In this document: piece by piece, positions 8,680 through 16,489 of the stretch
How the letters are laid out: every line of letters starts with the position of its first letter
Position numbering within the stretch: the stretch's first letter is position 1
NCBI GenBank assembly: GCA_910584095.1
Contig: CAJTYU010000006.1
Coordinates: forward strand, 57,819 to 116,634
DNA: 58,816 nucleotides
From: an uncultured Dorea sp.
Lineage (GTDB): Bacteria; Bacillota; Clostridia; Lachnospirales; Lachnospiraceae
Reading direction: 5' to 3'
Notes under the pieces: generated by a model
The model's database searches: none
What the model was told of the DNA's origin: nothing
The model's input: only the letters and a program-made list of their open reading frames with translations
Translations under genes and position numbers: made by a program

Positions 8680-8721
8680 GAGCGCGCTGTGCGGACATAT
8701 CTGCAGGCGCGCTCCAGTTTT
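8680..8721 (+). terminator. Intra-operon attenuator hairpin between binding protein and permeases
   Basis: GAGCGCGC (8680-8687) pairs perfectly with GCGCGCTC (8707-8714) around a 19-nt loop, followed by CAGTTTT. It fits partial termination, giving excess binding protein. Confidence 0.75.
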
Positions 8722-8760
8722 AAACCGACAGCTTGTGTGATTAATTAGAGAAGCGCTTGG

Positions 8761-8787
8761 GTTACTGTGAGCGGAGCAAACAGTAAC
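8761..8787. repeat. 27-nt interspersed palindromic element, copy 2 (perfect arms)
   Basis: GTTACTGT (8761-8768) and ACAGTAAC (8780-8787) flank GAGCGGAGCAA. It lies 25 nt before the permease start. Related copies are at 3229-3255 and 42267-42293. Confidence 0.7.
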
Positions 8788-8811
8788 GCGCCCGGTAAAA
8801 GAGGTGAGGCT

Positions 8812-9693
8812 ATGAGCAGAAAAGGCAGCCGGAAAACAGCATTTATTTATCTTGCTCCGGCAATGATTGTTATTATTGTTTTTTTGTATCTTCCGATTAT
8901 ATTGAACTTCATGAACAGTTTATACAAATGGGGTGCGATGAGTACGGAGGTAAAGTGGGTTGGTTTCAAATATTATAAGCAGCTTGTTGAAGACGATACC
9001 ATCCGTGTTGCGTTGAAGAATAATCTGGTATTTGTAATTACATCGGTTGTCTGCCAGATCGGCGTATCGCTGGTTATATCGGCGGTTTTGGAAAGCAAGT
9101 TTTTGAGGCGCTGGCAGTCGTTTTTCCGGACAATTTATTTTATTCCGTCACTGTTAATGATTACGGTTACGGGTATTACGTTTAAGATGCTGTACAGTCC
9201 GACGATCGGTCTTCTGAATCCGGTTTTGGAGCTGTTCGGGGTGAATACATCCAATGTTGATATTCTAGGAAGTGCAAAGACGGCGATCTGGGGTGTGGCG
9301 GCGGCCTCTCAATGGCAGTTTATCGGATATACGGTGGTTTTGTTTGTTGTGGCCATGCAGAGTATTTCGGATGACATTTATGAGGCGGCAGAGATTGACG
9401 GAGCGTCGGGGATACAGAGATTTTTCAGTATTACGGTGCCGCTTATGAAAAATACGATTATGATAAACATGATTATCATCATTACCGGAGCTGTCCGCGT
9501 ATATGACGAAGTGTATGTTATGACAAACGGCGGACCGGGCCGCGCTACCCAGACGCTGGCGACTTATTTGTATCAGGTAGGTTTCAAAAACGACCAGATG
9601 GGATATGCGTCTGCAATTGCATTCTTTGTATTTATCATTACGTTCATTCTGGGTCTGTTCCAGATGAAGGGCTACGATCTGGGCGATGATTAA
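8812..9693 (+). CDS. frlN: CUT1 ABC transporter permease (FrlN-like)
   Basis: 293 residues, MalF-type, with six predicted membrane spans; the first is the hydrophobic run after AFIYLAPAM. The cytoplasmic EAA loop that contacts the ATPase reads YEAAEIDGASGIQRFFSITVP. With the gene at 9706 it forms the channel for the glycated substrate. An ORF start at 8767 exists, but GAGGTGAGG before 8812 and the usual MSRKGSRK N-terminus favour the shorter form. No ATPase gene lies in the locus; as with B. subtilis Frl and MsmX, a shared ATPase is expected elsewhere (inference). Confidence 0.86.
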   Translation: MSRKGSRKTAFIYLAPAMIVIIVFLYLPIILNFMNSLYKWGAMSTEVKWVGFKYYKQLVEDDTIRVALKNNLVFVITSVVCQIGVSLVISAVLESKFLRRWQSFFRTIYFIPSLLMITVTGITFKMLYSPTIGLLNPVLELFGVNTSNVDILGSAKTAIWGVAAASQWQFIGYTVVLFVVAMQSISDDIYEAAEIDGASGIQRFFSITVPLMKNTIMINMIIIITGAVRVYDEVYVMTNGGPGRATQTLATYLYQVGFKNDQMGYASAIAFFVFIITFILGLFQMKGYDLGDD

Positions 9694-9705
9694 GGAGGGA
9701 CAGAT

Positions 9706-10527
9706 ATGAAGAAAAAAATTAGCCATATTCTGATTCTGGCAGTTCTGATTTTGTTTGCGTTTATCATCATCCTTCCGCTGGTCTGGATGGTGCTGACAGG
9801 ATTTAAGACGAACACGGAATTGTTTCTGGAGCCTTGGAAGCTTCCGGAAGAGTGGAAGGTTGAAAATTATATCAATGCATGGAATGCTGGAATCGGAGTA
9901 TTTTTTAAAAACAGCGTGATCACGACCGTCGGATCTACGGCTCTGTCAACCCTTCTGGCATGTTTTGCAGCGTATCCGCTTTCGAGGATTCGGTTTAAAA
10001 CGAAGAAATTGTGGGTCATTATCATACTGGGCGGCCTGATGCTGGCGCCGCAGTCGGCGGTAATTTCCCTGTTTAAAATGTCTCAGGTGCTGGGACTTTA
10101 TGACTCCTATGTGGGAATGATGATCATCACAGGCGCGTTCCGCATTCCGTTCGCAACGTTTCTGATCATGACGTTTTATAAGGATATCAGCGTGAGTCTG
10201 GATGAGTCCGCATATATTGACGGAGCGAAAACAAGGCAGGTGTTCTGGAGGATTATTATACCCTTAAGCAAACCGATTATTGCATCCTGTGCAATTGTAA
10301 GCTTCCGGGCAGTCTGGAATGAGCTTATGTTTGCAAATGTGCTGCTGGAGTCAACGGCAAAGAAGACGATTCCCATTGGGCTTGTGAACTTTCAGGGGGC
10401 GACCACGACCAACTGGACCATGGTTATGGCGGGCATGGTAATTGCATCTGTTCCGCTGATCGTTGTGTTCTTATTCCTGCAGAAGCAGTTTATCCGCGGT
10501 CTTACGGCGGGCGGCGTGAAAGGATAA
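9706..10527 (+). CDS. frlM: CUT1 ABC transporter permease (FrlM-like)
   Basis: 273 residues, MalG-type, with six predicted spans starting at ILILAVLILFAFIIILPL. The EAA loop reads LDESAYIDGAKTRQVFWRIIIP, and the protein ends in the family tail FIRGLTAGGVKG. AAGGAGG lies just before the ATG, 12 nt after the previous stop. It pairs with the 8812 product. The next gene, a deglycase, starts 94 nt later with no terminator between, so it is probably in the same transcript. Confidence 0.86.
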   Translation: MKKKISHILILAVLILFAFIIILPLVWMVLTGFKTNTELFLEPWKLPEEWKVENYINAWNAGIGVFFKNSVITTVGSTALSTLLACFAAYPLSRIRFKTKKLWVIIILGGLMLAPQSAVISLFKMSQVLGLYDSYVGMMIITGAFRIPFATFLIMTFYKDISVSLDESAYIDGAKTRQVFWRIIIPLSKPIIASCAIVSFRAVWNELMFANVLLESTAKKTIPIGLVNFQGATTTNWTMVMAGMVIASVPLIVVFLFLQKQFIRGLTAGGVKG

Positions 10528-10621
10528 GAGAATGCGGCGGGCAGAGCGGATAGTATCGATGATAGGCGCCGCCAAAAACGGGGCGGGCGAAAGTATTTAT
10601 AGGAATAAAGGAGAGATTGAG

Positions 10622-11602
10622 ATGGAGATCAGAGAACTTATTGAAAAAATTGCGAAGGATATGGAGGCGGACGGCGGTATCAAAAGTATAGTCTGGGTAG
10701 CGGCGGGCGGTTCCCATGACGGACATTATGCGGCGCAGTATTTTATGGACCATGAGTCTACCGCGGTGCGTTCCCAGATGATTACGAGCAGTGAATTTGT
10801 ATATGCGCCGCCGAAGCGCGTGGGGAAAAATACGATCGTTGTGGTTACTTCTATGAGAGGAACAAAGGAAACCATTGAGGCGGCGAAGAAAGCGAAATCT
10901 CTGGGAGCAGTTACGATCAGCCAGTATGTAGAAGAGTCTGAGCTTACGAAGGTGTGCGATTATAACGTACAGTATGGAAGTATCTGGGAGGATGACAAGG
11001 ATCAGAGTAAGACGAATGCCGGCAATGCGCTGCGCATGGCGATGGCGGTTGTGGATATTGTCGAGGGTTATGAGCATTACGACGAGGCGATGGACGCGTT
11101 TACAAAGGTGCAGCCCGCATATGTTAAGGCAAGAAAATACTGCAGGCCTCTGGCGGAAAAATGGGCGGAGGAGATGAAGAATGAGAGCTGCATTACGGTG
11201 CTTGCCAGCGGTCCGGCATACGGCTCCGGACGTATTTTCTCTACCTGTAATATTCTGGAGATGCTGCAGATTCAGTCTCCGACTTTTAACAGTTGTGATT
11301 TCTTCCACGGTCCCTTTGAGATTACGGATAAGAACGAGGCGTTTTTCCTGCTGATTGCCGGAGGAAGGACAAGAGCGGCGGATGAGAGGGCGGTTACATT
11401 CCTGAATAAATATGCCGGGAATAAGGTGTATATGCTGGATTCCAAGGAGCTGGGACTGGATAACCTGAAGGATTCCGTATCCGAGTATTTTAACCATTTG
11501 ATTTTTACGCCGATCCTGAACAATGTATATATGAAGGCGCTGTCTAAAGCTACAGGAATTGATTATACTACGCGCCGCTATATGTGGAAGGTGGAATACT
11601 AA
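10622..11602 (+). CDS. frlB: FrlB-family SIS-domain fructosamine-6-phosphate deglycase, copy 2
   Basis: 326 residues, more than 80% identical by eye to the protein at 4385. It has the same blocks: VAAGGSHDGH, TSMRGTKET, ILEMLQIQSP, SCDFFHGPFE and the RRYMWKVEY end. The catalytic pair Glu213/His229 is kept, as is the Asp in SCDFFHGP. It is transcribed with the kinase and transporter, so it is the likeliest partner for FrlD on the main substrate. An in-frame ATG at 10532 overlaps the permease 3' region; AAAGGAGA before 10622 decides for this start. The two copies probably arose by duplication with their regulator genes. Confidence 0.86.
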   Translation: MEIRELIEKIAKDMEADGGIKSIVWVAAGGSHDGHYAAQYFMDHESTAVRSQMITSSEFVYAPPKRVGKNTIVVVTSMRGTKETIEAAKKAKSLGAVTISQYVEESELTKVCDYNVQYGSIWEDDKDQSKTNAGNALRMAMAVVDIVEGYEHYDEAMDAFTKVQPAYVKARKYCRPLAEKWAEEMKNESCITVLASGPAYGSGRIFSTCNILEMLQIQSPTFNSCDFFHGPFEITDKNEAFFLLIAGGRTRAADERAVTFLNKYAGNKVYMLDSKELGLDNLKDSVSEYFNHLIFTPILNNVYMKALSKATGIDYTTRRYMWKVEY

Positions 11603-11656
11603 TTTCTTTGCGAAGTCATTTGTGAGACGTTACATAGAATCGGGCGGGTAAAAACA

Positions 11657-12385
11657 ATGCAGAAATTGACGGCGGCAGAAGAAAAACCACTGTATATCCA
11701 GATACGGGATACAGTGCGGGAGCGGATCCGGCGGGGGGAACTGCGGCCGGGGGATAAGATTCCTTCGGAGGCGGTACTGCAGAAAACCTTCCATGTGAGC
11801 CGCGTGACGGTCCGCAAGGCGGTGGAGGAACTGGTCAGGGATAATTACCTGATCAAACTTCAGGGCAAGGGAACCTATGTTTCGTGGGTGCCGGAGTTTG
11901 AAAATAAGGAAGGGGTCTCCAGTTTTTCCAAGCTGTGCAGGATGCAGGGAAAGGCTACGATTGCTAGGACGGTGAAGGCGGAACTGGTTCGCGGGGACAG
12001 GGAGCAGTGCAGTTTCTTTCATGTCAATGAAGGTTTATGGCTTATGTGTGTAGAACGAGTCCGGAAGGTAGACGGACTTCCGGTGGTGCTGGAGACGAAT
12101 TATTTTCATCCCTTTTGCGAGTTCCTGAAACATGAGGATTTAACGGGCTCCGTGTATGAGATCCTTACTTCGAAATATCATATCTATCCCGCAAAAAGAG
12201 GACTGAATGAGGTGGGGATTGTAAATGCGGGAGGCCGTGAGGCGAAGCTTTTGGATATCAAGGAAGGGATGCCTGTGCTGACCAGCCGGGTTCAGGTGTA
12301 CGATGGGAAGGACAATCCGGTGCATGAAGTGAGACAGCTTGTGCGTGTGGACCGGCCGGAGGTGTTCAAGTATTATATTGACTGA
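11657..12385 (+). CDS. GntR/HutC-family regulator with UTRA domain (FrlR-like, copy 3)
   Basis: 242 residues, with the same two-domain plan but more diverged than the other two. The winged helix has LYIQIRDTVRERI, PSEAVLQKTFHVSRVTVR and KLQGKGTYV. The UTRA part has ETNYFHPFC and PAKRGLNEV in place of the PSNKGRR block of copies 1 and 2. The change in the ligand domain suggests a different effector, matching the diverged third deglycase downstream (inference). The ribosome site is weak (GGGCGGG). It lies 54 nt after the second deglycase and may share its transcript. A 36-bp palindrome follows its stop. Confidence 0.86.
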   Translation: MQKLTAAEEKPLYIQIRDTVRERIRRGELRPGDKIPSEAVLQKTFHVSRVTVRKAVEELVRDNYLIKLQGKGTYVSWVPEFENKEGVSSFSKLCRMQGKATIARTVKAELVRGDREQCSFFHVNEGLWLMCVERVRKVDGLPVVLETNYFHPFCEFLKHEDLTGSVYEILTSKYHIYPAKRGLNEVGIVNAGGREAKLLDIKEGMPVLTSRVQVYDGKDNPVHEVRQLVRVDRPEVFKYYID

Positions 12386-12421
12386 GGAATCCTTTTAGCA
12401 GAAGACGGACAGAGGATTATG

Positions 12422-12457
12422 TAAAATAATACGAGTTATATAACTCGTATTATTTTA
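12422..12457. promoter_or_regulatory. 36-bp perfect palindrome built on the frl operator
   Basis: The dyad centre is between 12439 and 12440. Each arm contains the 12-nt site TAATACGAGTTA (12427-12438, and inverted at 12441-12452), flanked by A-run and T-run. It may bind two regulator dimers. Because a stem followed by TTTT would form in RNA, it may also end transcription of the third regulator gene, though the stem is AT-rich. Confidence 0.75.
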
Positions 12458-12468
12458 TTGGCACAATA

Positions 12469-12527
12469 TTGACATTGGTATTATAAATAGTATTATATAA
12501 GCATACAACATAAGACGTGTTAAAACA
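12469..12527 (+). promoter_or_regulatory. Promoter plus operator of the third deglycase
   Basis: TTGACA (12469-12474), 16 nt, TATTAT (12491-12496). The operator TAAGACGTGTTAAAACA (12511-12527) lies before the ribosome site AAGGAGGG. The operator is about one helical turn further from the -10 than at 4263 and 6375. Confidence 0.7.
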
Positions 12528-12541
12528 AGGAGGGAAACAGA

Positions 12542-13522
12542 ATGGAAATTCAGAAAATCATAGCAGAAATCAAGGAGAAAAGCGACAAAAAGGGCGGTAT
12601 CAGAAACGTGTATTTTATTGCCTGCGGAGGCTCCCTTGCCGGGATTTATGCGGGGTGGTATCTGCTTGACCGGGAGACCGGCTTGTTTCGTACAGGGCTT
12701 TATAACGCCAGTGAGTTCATCCAGACTACGCCGAAGGCATTTGGCGGGGATACCCTGTGCGTATGCTCTACCTTAAAGGGAACGCCGGAGGTAGAAGAAG
12801 CAATTAAATTCTGTAAGGAAAGCGGCGCGTATACGATTGCCCTTGTGGGCGAGGGAAATGAGGCAAGTACAAAGTATGCGGACGGAGTTATCCGTTTTAA
12901 ATCCATTGGGGAGGTTACCACGCCGATGCTGGAGACCAACGTTACCCAAGCGCTGGCCTTGTCCTTTGAGCTTTTGAAACAGTATGAAGATTATGCGTAT
13001 TATGAGGATGCCGTGAAGGCGTTTGACGTTCTGGAGGATATGGCGGCTAAAATCCGCAGATACGTGAACAATGGACCCGCCCAGCGGTTTGCGCAAGAGC
13101 ATAAGGAGGAGGACGTTATCTATGTGATGGGCGGCGCCCCGGCAATGGGAGTTTCTTATGCCACTTCAATCTGCAGCCTGATGGAGATTCAGTGGATTCA
13201 TTCTCCTACCGTAAATTCCGCAGAATTTTTCCACGGCCCATTTGAGACTCTGGACAGGAATCTTCCGATGGTGCATTTGGTCAGCGACGGCAGAAGCCGC
13301 CAGGAAGATATAAGATGCCAGAACTTTATGGATAAATTCGGCGGCAAGATTACGACAATCGACTCCAAAGAGCTGGGAATAGATGTGTTGGGCGACAATG
13401 TAAAAGAGTATTTTAACCATGTATTTCTTGACTGTGCATGGAGAGAGTATCTGACTGCCCTTGCAGATGCGAGAAAGCATCCAAAGGACGTGCGCAGATA
13501 TATGTGGAAGATGGAATACTGA
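12542..13522 (+). CDS. frlB: FrlB-family SIS-domain deglycase, copy 3 (diverged)
   Basis: 326 residues. It is closer in motif to B. subtilis FrlB than the other two copies: VYFIACGGSLAG, CSTLKGTPEVEEA, SLMEIQWIHSPTVNSAEFFHGPFE and the RRYMWKMEY end. The putative catalytic pair is Glu215/His231, again 16 apart, and this copy keeps Glu in AEFFHGP. It is a separate transcription unit with its own operator and promoter, ended by a good terminator. Substrate specificity probably differs from copies 1 and 2 (inference from divergence and the separate regulator). Confidence 0.85.
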   Translation: MEIQKIIAEIKEKSDKKGGIRNVYFIACGGSLAGIYAGWYLLDRETGLFRTGLYNASEFIQTTPKAFGGDTLCVCSTLKGTPEVEEAIKFCKESGAYTIALVGEGNEASTKYADGVIRFKSIGEVTTPMLETNVTQALALSFELLKQYEDYAYYEDAVKAFDVLEDMAAKIRRYVNNGPAQRFAQEHKEEDVIYVMGGAPAMGVSYATSICSLMEIQWIHSPTVNSAEFFHGPFETLDRNLPMVHLVSDGRSRQEDIRCQNFMDKFGGKITTIDSKELGIDVLGDNVKEYFNHVFLDCAWREYLTALADARKHPKDVRRYMWKMEY

Positions 13523-13541
13523 TTCCGCCTCCAGGTGAAAA

Positions 13542-13572
13542 CGGGGACATTCCGGGATGTCCCTGTTTTTTT
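13542..13572 (+). terminator. Rho-independent terminator after the third deglycase
   Basis: CGGGGACAT (13542-13550) pairs with ATGTCCCTG (13557-13565), one wobble, then a run of seven T. It marks the end of the frl locus. Confidence 0.9.
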
Positions 13573-13611
13573 CGCGGCTGCGGTATGTTACAATGAGGCT
13601 GAGGTGATGGT

Positions 13612-14226
13612 ATGTTGATGGATAATATCATTGTCCGGGCATTATCCCGGGTATTTGATCTGATTCTGCTGAATTTATTATGGCTGGCATGTTCGCTTCC
13701 GGTTATCACGATTGGGGCGTCCACAACTGCGCTGTACTCCGTAACGCTGAAAATGGCGGCGGATGAAGAGGGATATATTCTGCGGGGATTTTTAGAGGCG
13801 TTTCGGAGAAACTGGAAGCAGAGTACGGCGGTCTGGCTGATTCTTTTGGCGGCCGGAGCGGCTCTTGGAGCAGATTTTATGATTGTGCGCCGGCTGCCGG
13901 GAACCTTGGGGGCTGTGGGAATGGCGCTTGCGGGGGCTGCCGCGGCGCTTTACCTGATTGAGACGGTTTTTGTATTTCCGCTGATCGCGAAGTTTGAGAA
14001 TACGACGTTTCATATGATGAAAAATGCGATATTGATTCCGGCGGTAAGATTTCCCTTTATGGTACTGGTGATGCTTACGGTGGGAATGTGTCTTGCACTT
14101 ACCTTTCTGAATACGGCGACGATTCTTGTAGGGGCGGTGATCTGGAGCCTGATTGGGATGTCGCTGCTGGCTTTTGCAAATTCATTTCTTCTTTTGGGGA
14201 TGTTTAAACCGTTCATGAAAAAATAG
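13612..14226 (+). CDS. YesL-like DUF624 membrane protein
   Basis: 204 residues with five or so hydrophobic segments. The family hallmarks are LLNLLWLACSLPVITIGASTTALY at the N-terminus, FRRNWKQSTAVWLI and the phenylalanine-rich PLIAKFENTTFHMMKNA. YesL-type proteins accompany carbohydrate ABC transporters in Firmicutes; their function is not established. GAGGTGA precedes the ATG; a second in-frame ATG lies at 13618. An extended -10 (TGTTACAAT, 13586-13594) suggests a separate weak promoter after the terminator. A second family member is at 29741. Confidence 0.8.
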   Translation: MLMDNIIVRALSRVFDLILLNLLWLACSLPVITIGASTTALYSVTLKMAADEEGYILRGFLEAFRRNWKQSTAVWLILLAAGAALGADFMIVRRLPGTLGAVGMALAGAAAALYLIETVFVFPLIAKFENTTFHMMKNAILIPAVRFPFMVLVMLTVGMCLALTFLNTATILVGAVIWSLIGMSLLAFANSFLLLGMFKPFMKK

Positions 14227-14256
14227 CGCTCTCGGAAAAGTCCAATAAGCAGGAGG

Positions 14257-15054
14257 CTATAATGCTTTTGACCGTTCGGCAGCAGCCTTAATGCATTCCA
14301 TGACGGCTCCTCTCATACCTCCGGTCTCCAGCTTTTCACAGCCTTCGATGGTAGTTCCGGCAGGAGAAGTTACCATATCTTTGATCTGTCCCGGATGCAG
14401 ATCTGTTTCCAGAATCATCTTGGCAGTTCCAAGGCAGGTCTGCGCTGCGAGGCGGTATGCGGTCGTTCTGGGGAGTCCCTGTTTAACGCCGCCGTCCGCC
14501 ATGGCTTCTATGAACATGGCGGCATATGCCGGACCTCCGCCGCTGAGTCCGCAGACCGCGTCGATTAAGTGTTCGGGAACCATTTCCACGATTCCGATGG
14601 TCTCATAGAGGGACTTTGCAGAGGCAAGCTCATCTTTGGTAAAATTGTTGTCCGAACACAGCGCGAACGCCCCCTCGTATACCATAGCGGGTGTATTCGG
14701 CATAATGCGCAGGATGCGGGGAGTACCGTTTATCATTGCCTGCAGCCGCTCTGTCGTGACGCCTGCGACGATAGACATCATAGCCTTATTATCCAACGCA
14801 TCTTCGCACATGGCTAATGCATCCTCCGCCTGCTGTGGTTTTACCGCCAGCAGGATAATATCTGCATTCCGGCATACTTCTGCATCATTTGCGGATACGG
14901 TTACGTCCCAGTCTGAGGCTTTGTTACGCATAGACGGATTGATATCATAGACGAATACGTTTTCTTTGGCGATAACGCCGCTTTCCAGCGCTCCGTACAG
15001 GATGGCGCCGCCCATATTGCCGCAGCCGATAATTCCAAGTTTTTTTGTGATCAT
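14257..15054 (-). CDS. proC: Pyrroline-5-carboxylate reductase
   Basis: 265 residues, close to the 269 of E. coli ProC. The N-terminal Rossmann motif GIIGCGNMGG (residues 7-16) binds NAD(P)H. The VKPQQ block and the C-terminal family signature (GLSGGGPAYAAMFIEAMADGGVKQGLPR, then TSPAGTTIEG) are present. It reduces pyrroline 5-carboxylate to proline. Start 15054 was chosen because the longer frame to 15123 adds a non-family N-terminus and an AGGACAGG site precedes 15054. It is the last gene of a leftward run after an M20 amidohydrolase and an ATC-hydrolase-like gene. In that company it could act on another cyclic imine, but nothing in the motif set departs from ProC. Confidence 0.9.
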   Translation of the reverse strand: MITKKLGIIGCGNMGGAILYGALESGVIAKENVFVYDINPSMRNKASDWDVTVSANDAEVCRNADIILLAVKPQQAEDALAMCEDALDNKAMMSIVAGVTTERLQAMINGTPRILRIMPNTPAMVYEGAFALCSDNNFTKDELASAKSLYETIGIVEMVPEHLIDAVCGLSGGGPAYAAMFIEAMADGGVKQGLPRTTAYRLAAQTCLGTAKMILETDLHPGQIKDMVTSPAGTTIEGCEKLETGGMRGAVMECIKAAAERSKAL

Positions 15055-15163
15055 AATTGTTACCTGTCCTTTCCAAGAGATATTATATGTTCTTCTATTG
15101 TGCATACGCTGCAACCCCTGCATCGTATGTGCGCTTTCTGGCTTTGCATGAGAGCCGGAGAAT

Positions 15164-16414
15164 TTAATAATGCTTGCGGTGAAATTCCCATGCTTGCTCT
15201 AAGGCTCCGGGGGTCTCTATTAACAGTTTGGTTCCTTCTGCCATACAGCGGGCGGCATAGAGCATGCCCTTGTGCCCGATACTCATGCCCGCCTGCTTAG
15301 CGGCGGCCCAGTGATGCAGAGGCGTTCCCCGGCACATAGCTGCCGCGCTTAGAGTGATCAGCGGGATCCTATGACTGACCTCCGATGCGTCGGTTCCGAT
15401 GGAAATGGGAACAGGCGCATCTTCTAAGGATTCTAATCCGGTAAAATAGATTCCTTGATTGTTAAATCCGGCTTCCCGGCTGATCTTGGCGGCAAAGGAG
15501 GCTTCTGTCTCCGTATATTCGGGAATGGGGACTTGGCGCATCGCCTGATAATAAAGCTCTGCTAATACGCGGTTTACTTTCATTTCCTTACAGCTTCCTG
15601 CCAGTTCGATTTCTACGGTGGTTCCAGTCATCAGCGCCGCGCCTCTCGCGCAGTCGTCTACCCGGCGGCTGGCGTCATCGGTGCGGGCGCGGCTGGATGA
15701 GCGGATGAAATAGTTGGTCTTTGCCATATCAGGCACCACGTTGGCGGGAATTTTATTGTCGATGTAGGCGTAATGCATCCGCACGTCGTCCGGCACATGC
15801 TCCCGCAGATAATTGACGCCTATGTTCATAAGCTCCGCCGCGTCCAGCGCGCTTCGGCCGTCCTTCGGAGATTTGGAGGCATGGGCGCTGACTCCGCGGA
15901 AGGTATAATTCTTAATATCCTGGGATTGCCAGATGTCGTTGCTGATGCGGTTCCGGTCAAATGGATGCCACATGACGCCCGCGTCTAGTCCGTTAAATAC
16001 TTCGGCTTTGTCCATTACGATTTTGCCGGACATAATTTCTTCTGCCGGGCAACCATAGACGATAATGGTTCCGGGGGTCTTACAGACGATCATGTCTTCC
16101 TTCAAAGCGCAGGCAGCGGCGCAGACTCCGGCGCCCAGCAGATTGTGTCCGCAGGCGTGTCCCAATTCCGGCAGCGCGTCATACTCTGCCAGAAATCCAA
16201 GACGCGGGCCGTCCTTTCCCCAGACAGCAGTAAAAGCGGTGCGGATTCCGGCGGTGTTCCAAGATACTTCAAACCCTTGAGTTTTCAAGAATCCGGCAAG
16301 GCATTCCGAGGAGTAAAATTCCTCATAGGCAGGTTCGGGATGGCGGAATATATCGTCGGCAATGCGGATAATTTCTTCTTCATGGGAAGAAATCCAATGA
16401 GAGATAATATTCAT
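15164..16414 (-). CDS. M20 family amidohydrolase (AbgB/IAA-amino acid hydrolase type)
   Basis: 416 residues, cytoplasmic metallo-amidohydrolase. LAEYDALPELGHACGHN carries the metal ligands His86, Cys88 and His90. YGCPAEE holds the catalytic Glu, and WHP follows. The dimerisation domain begins at FRGVSAHASKSPKDGRSALDA. The family removes N-acyl or aminobenzoyl groups from amino acids and dipeptides; this branch is annotated as AbgB-like. The start was set at 16414 because AAAAGGACAAC precedes it and the frame up to 16483 has no family match. It lies between the ATC-hydrolase-like gene (75 nt upstream) and proC (109 nt downstream), all leftward, probably one operon. Confidence 0.85.
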   Translation of the reverse strand: MNIISHWISSHEEEIIRIADDIFRHPEPAYEEFYSSECLAGFLKTQGFEVSWNTAGIRTAFTAVWGKDGPRLGFLAEYDALPELGHACGHNLLGAGVCAAACALKEDMIVCKTPGTIIVYGCPAEEIMSGKIVMDKAEVFNGLDAGVMWHPFDRNRISNDIWQSQDIKNYTFRGVSAHASKSPKDGRSALDAAELMNIGVNYLREHVPDDVRMHYAYIDNKIPANVVPDMAKTNYFIRSSSRARTDDASRRVDDCARGAALMTGTTVEIELAGSCKEMKVNRVLAELYYQAMRQVPIPEYTETEASFAAKISREAGFNNQGIYFTGLESLEDAPVPISIGTDASEVSHRIPLITLSAAAMCRGTPLHHWAAAKQAGMSIGHKGMLYAARCMAEGTKLLIETPGALEQAWEFHRKHY

Positions 16415-16489
16415 AATTGTTGTCCTTTTCTTATTTGACGGCGGTTGTGAAGAAGTATGTACGCGGCGATTCGCGTCTTTCACATTCCG

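Noticed and set aside
8745..8760. CcpA cre site near GAAGCGCTTG
   Set aside because: It lacks the TG and CA ends of the cre consensus and lies inside an operon.
10532..10621. Longer N-terminus for the second deglycase
   Set aside because: The added residues are unlike any FrlB; AAAGGAGA lies before 10622.
15164..16414. Firm assignment of the M20 protein as N-carbamoyl-cysteine amidohydrolase
   Set aside because: Its HACGHN and GCPAEE motifs fit the AbgB-type branch; only the neighbouring ATC-hydrolase gene suggests the other role, so it is kept as a hypothesis.
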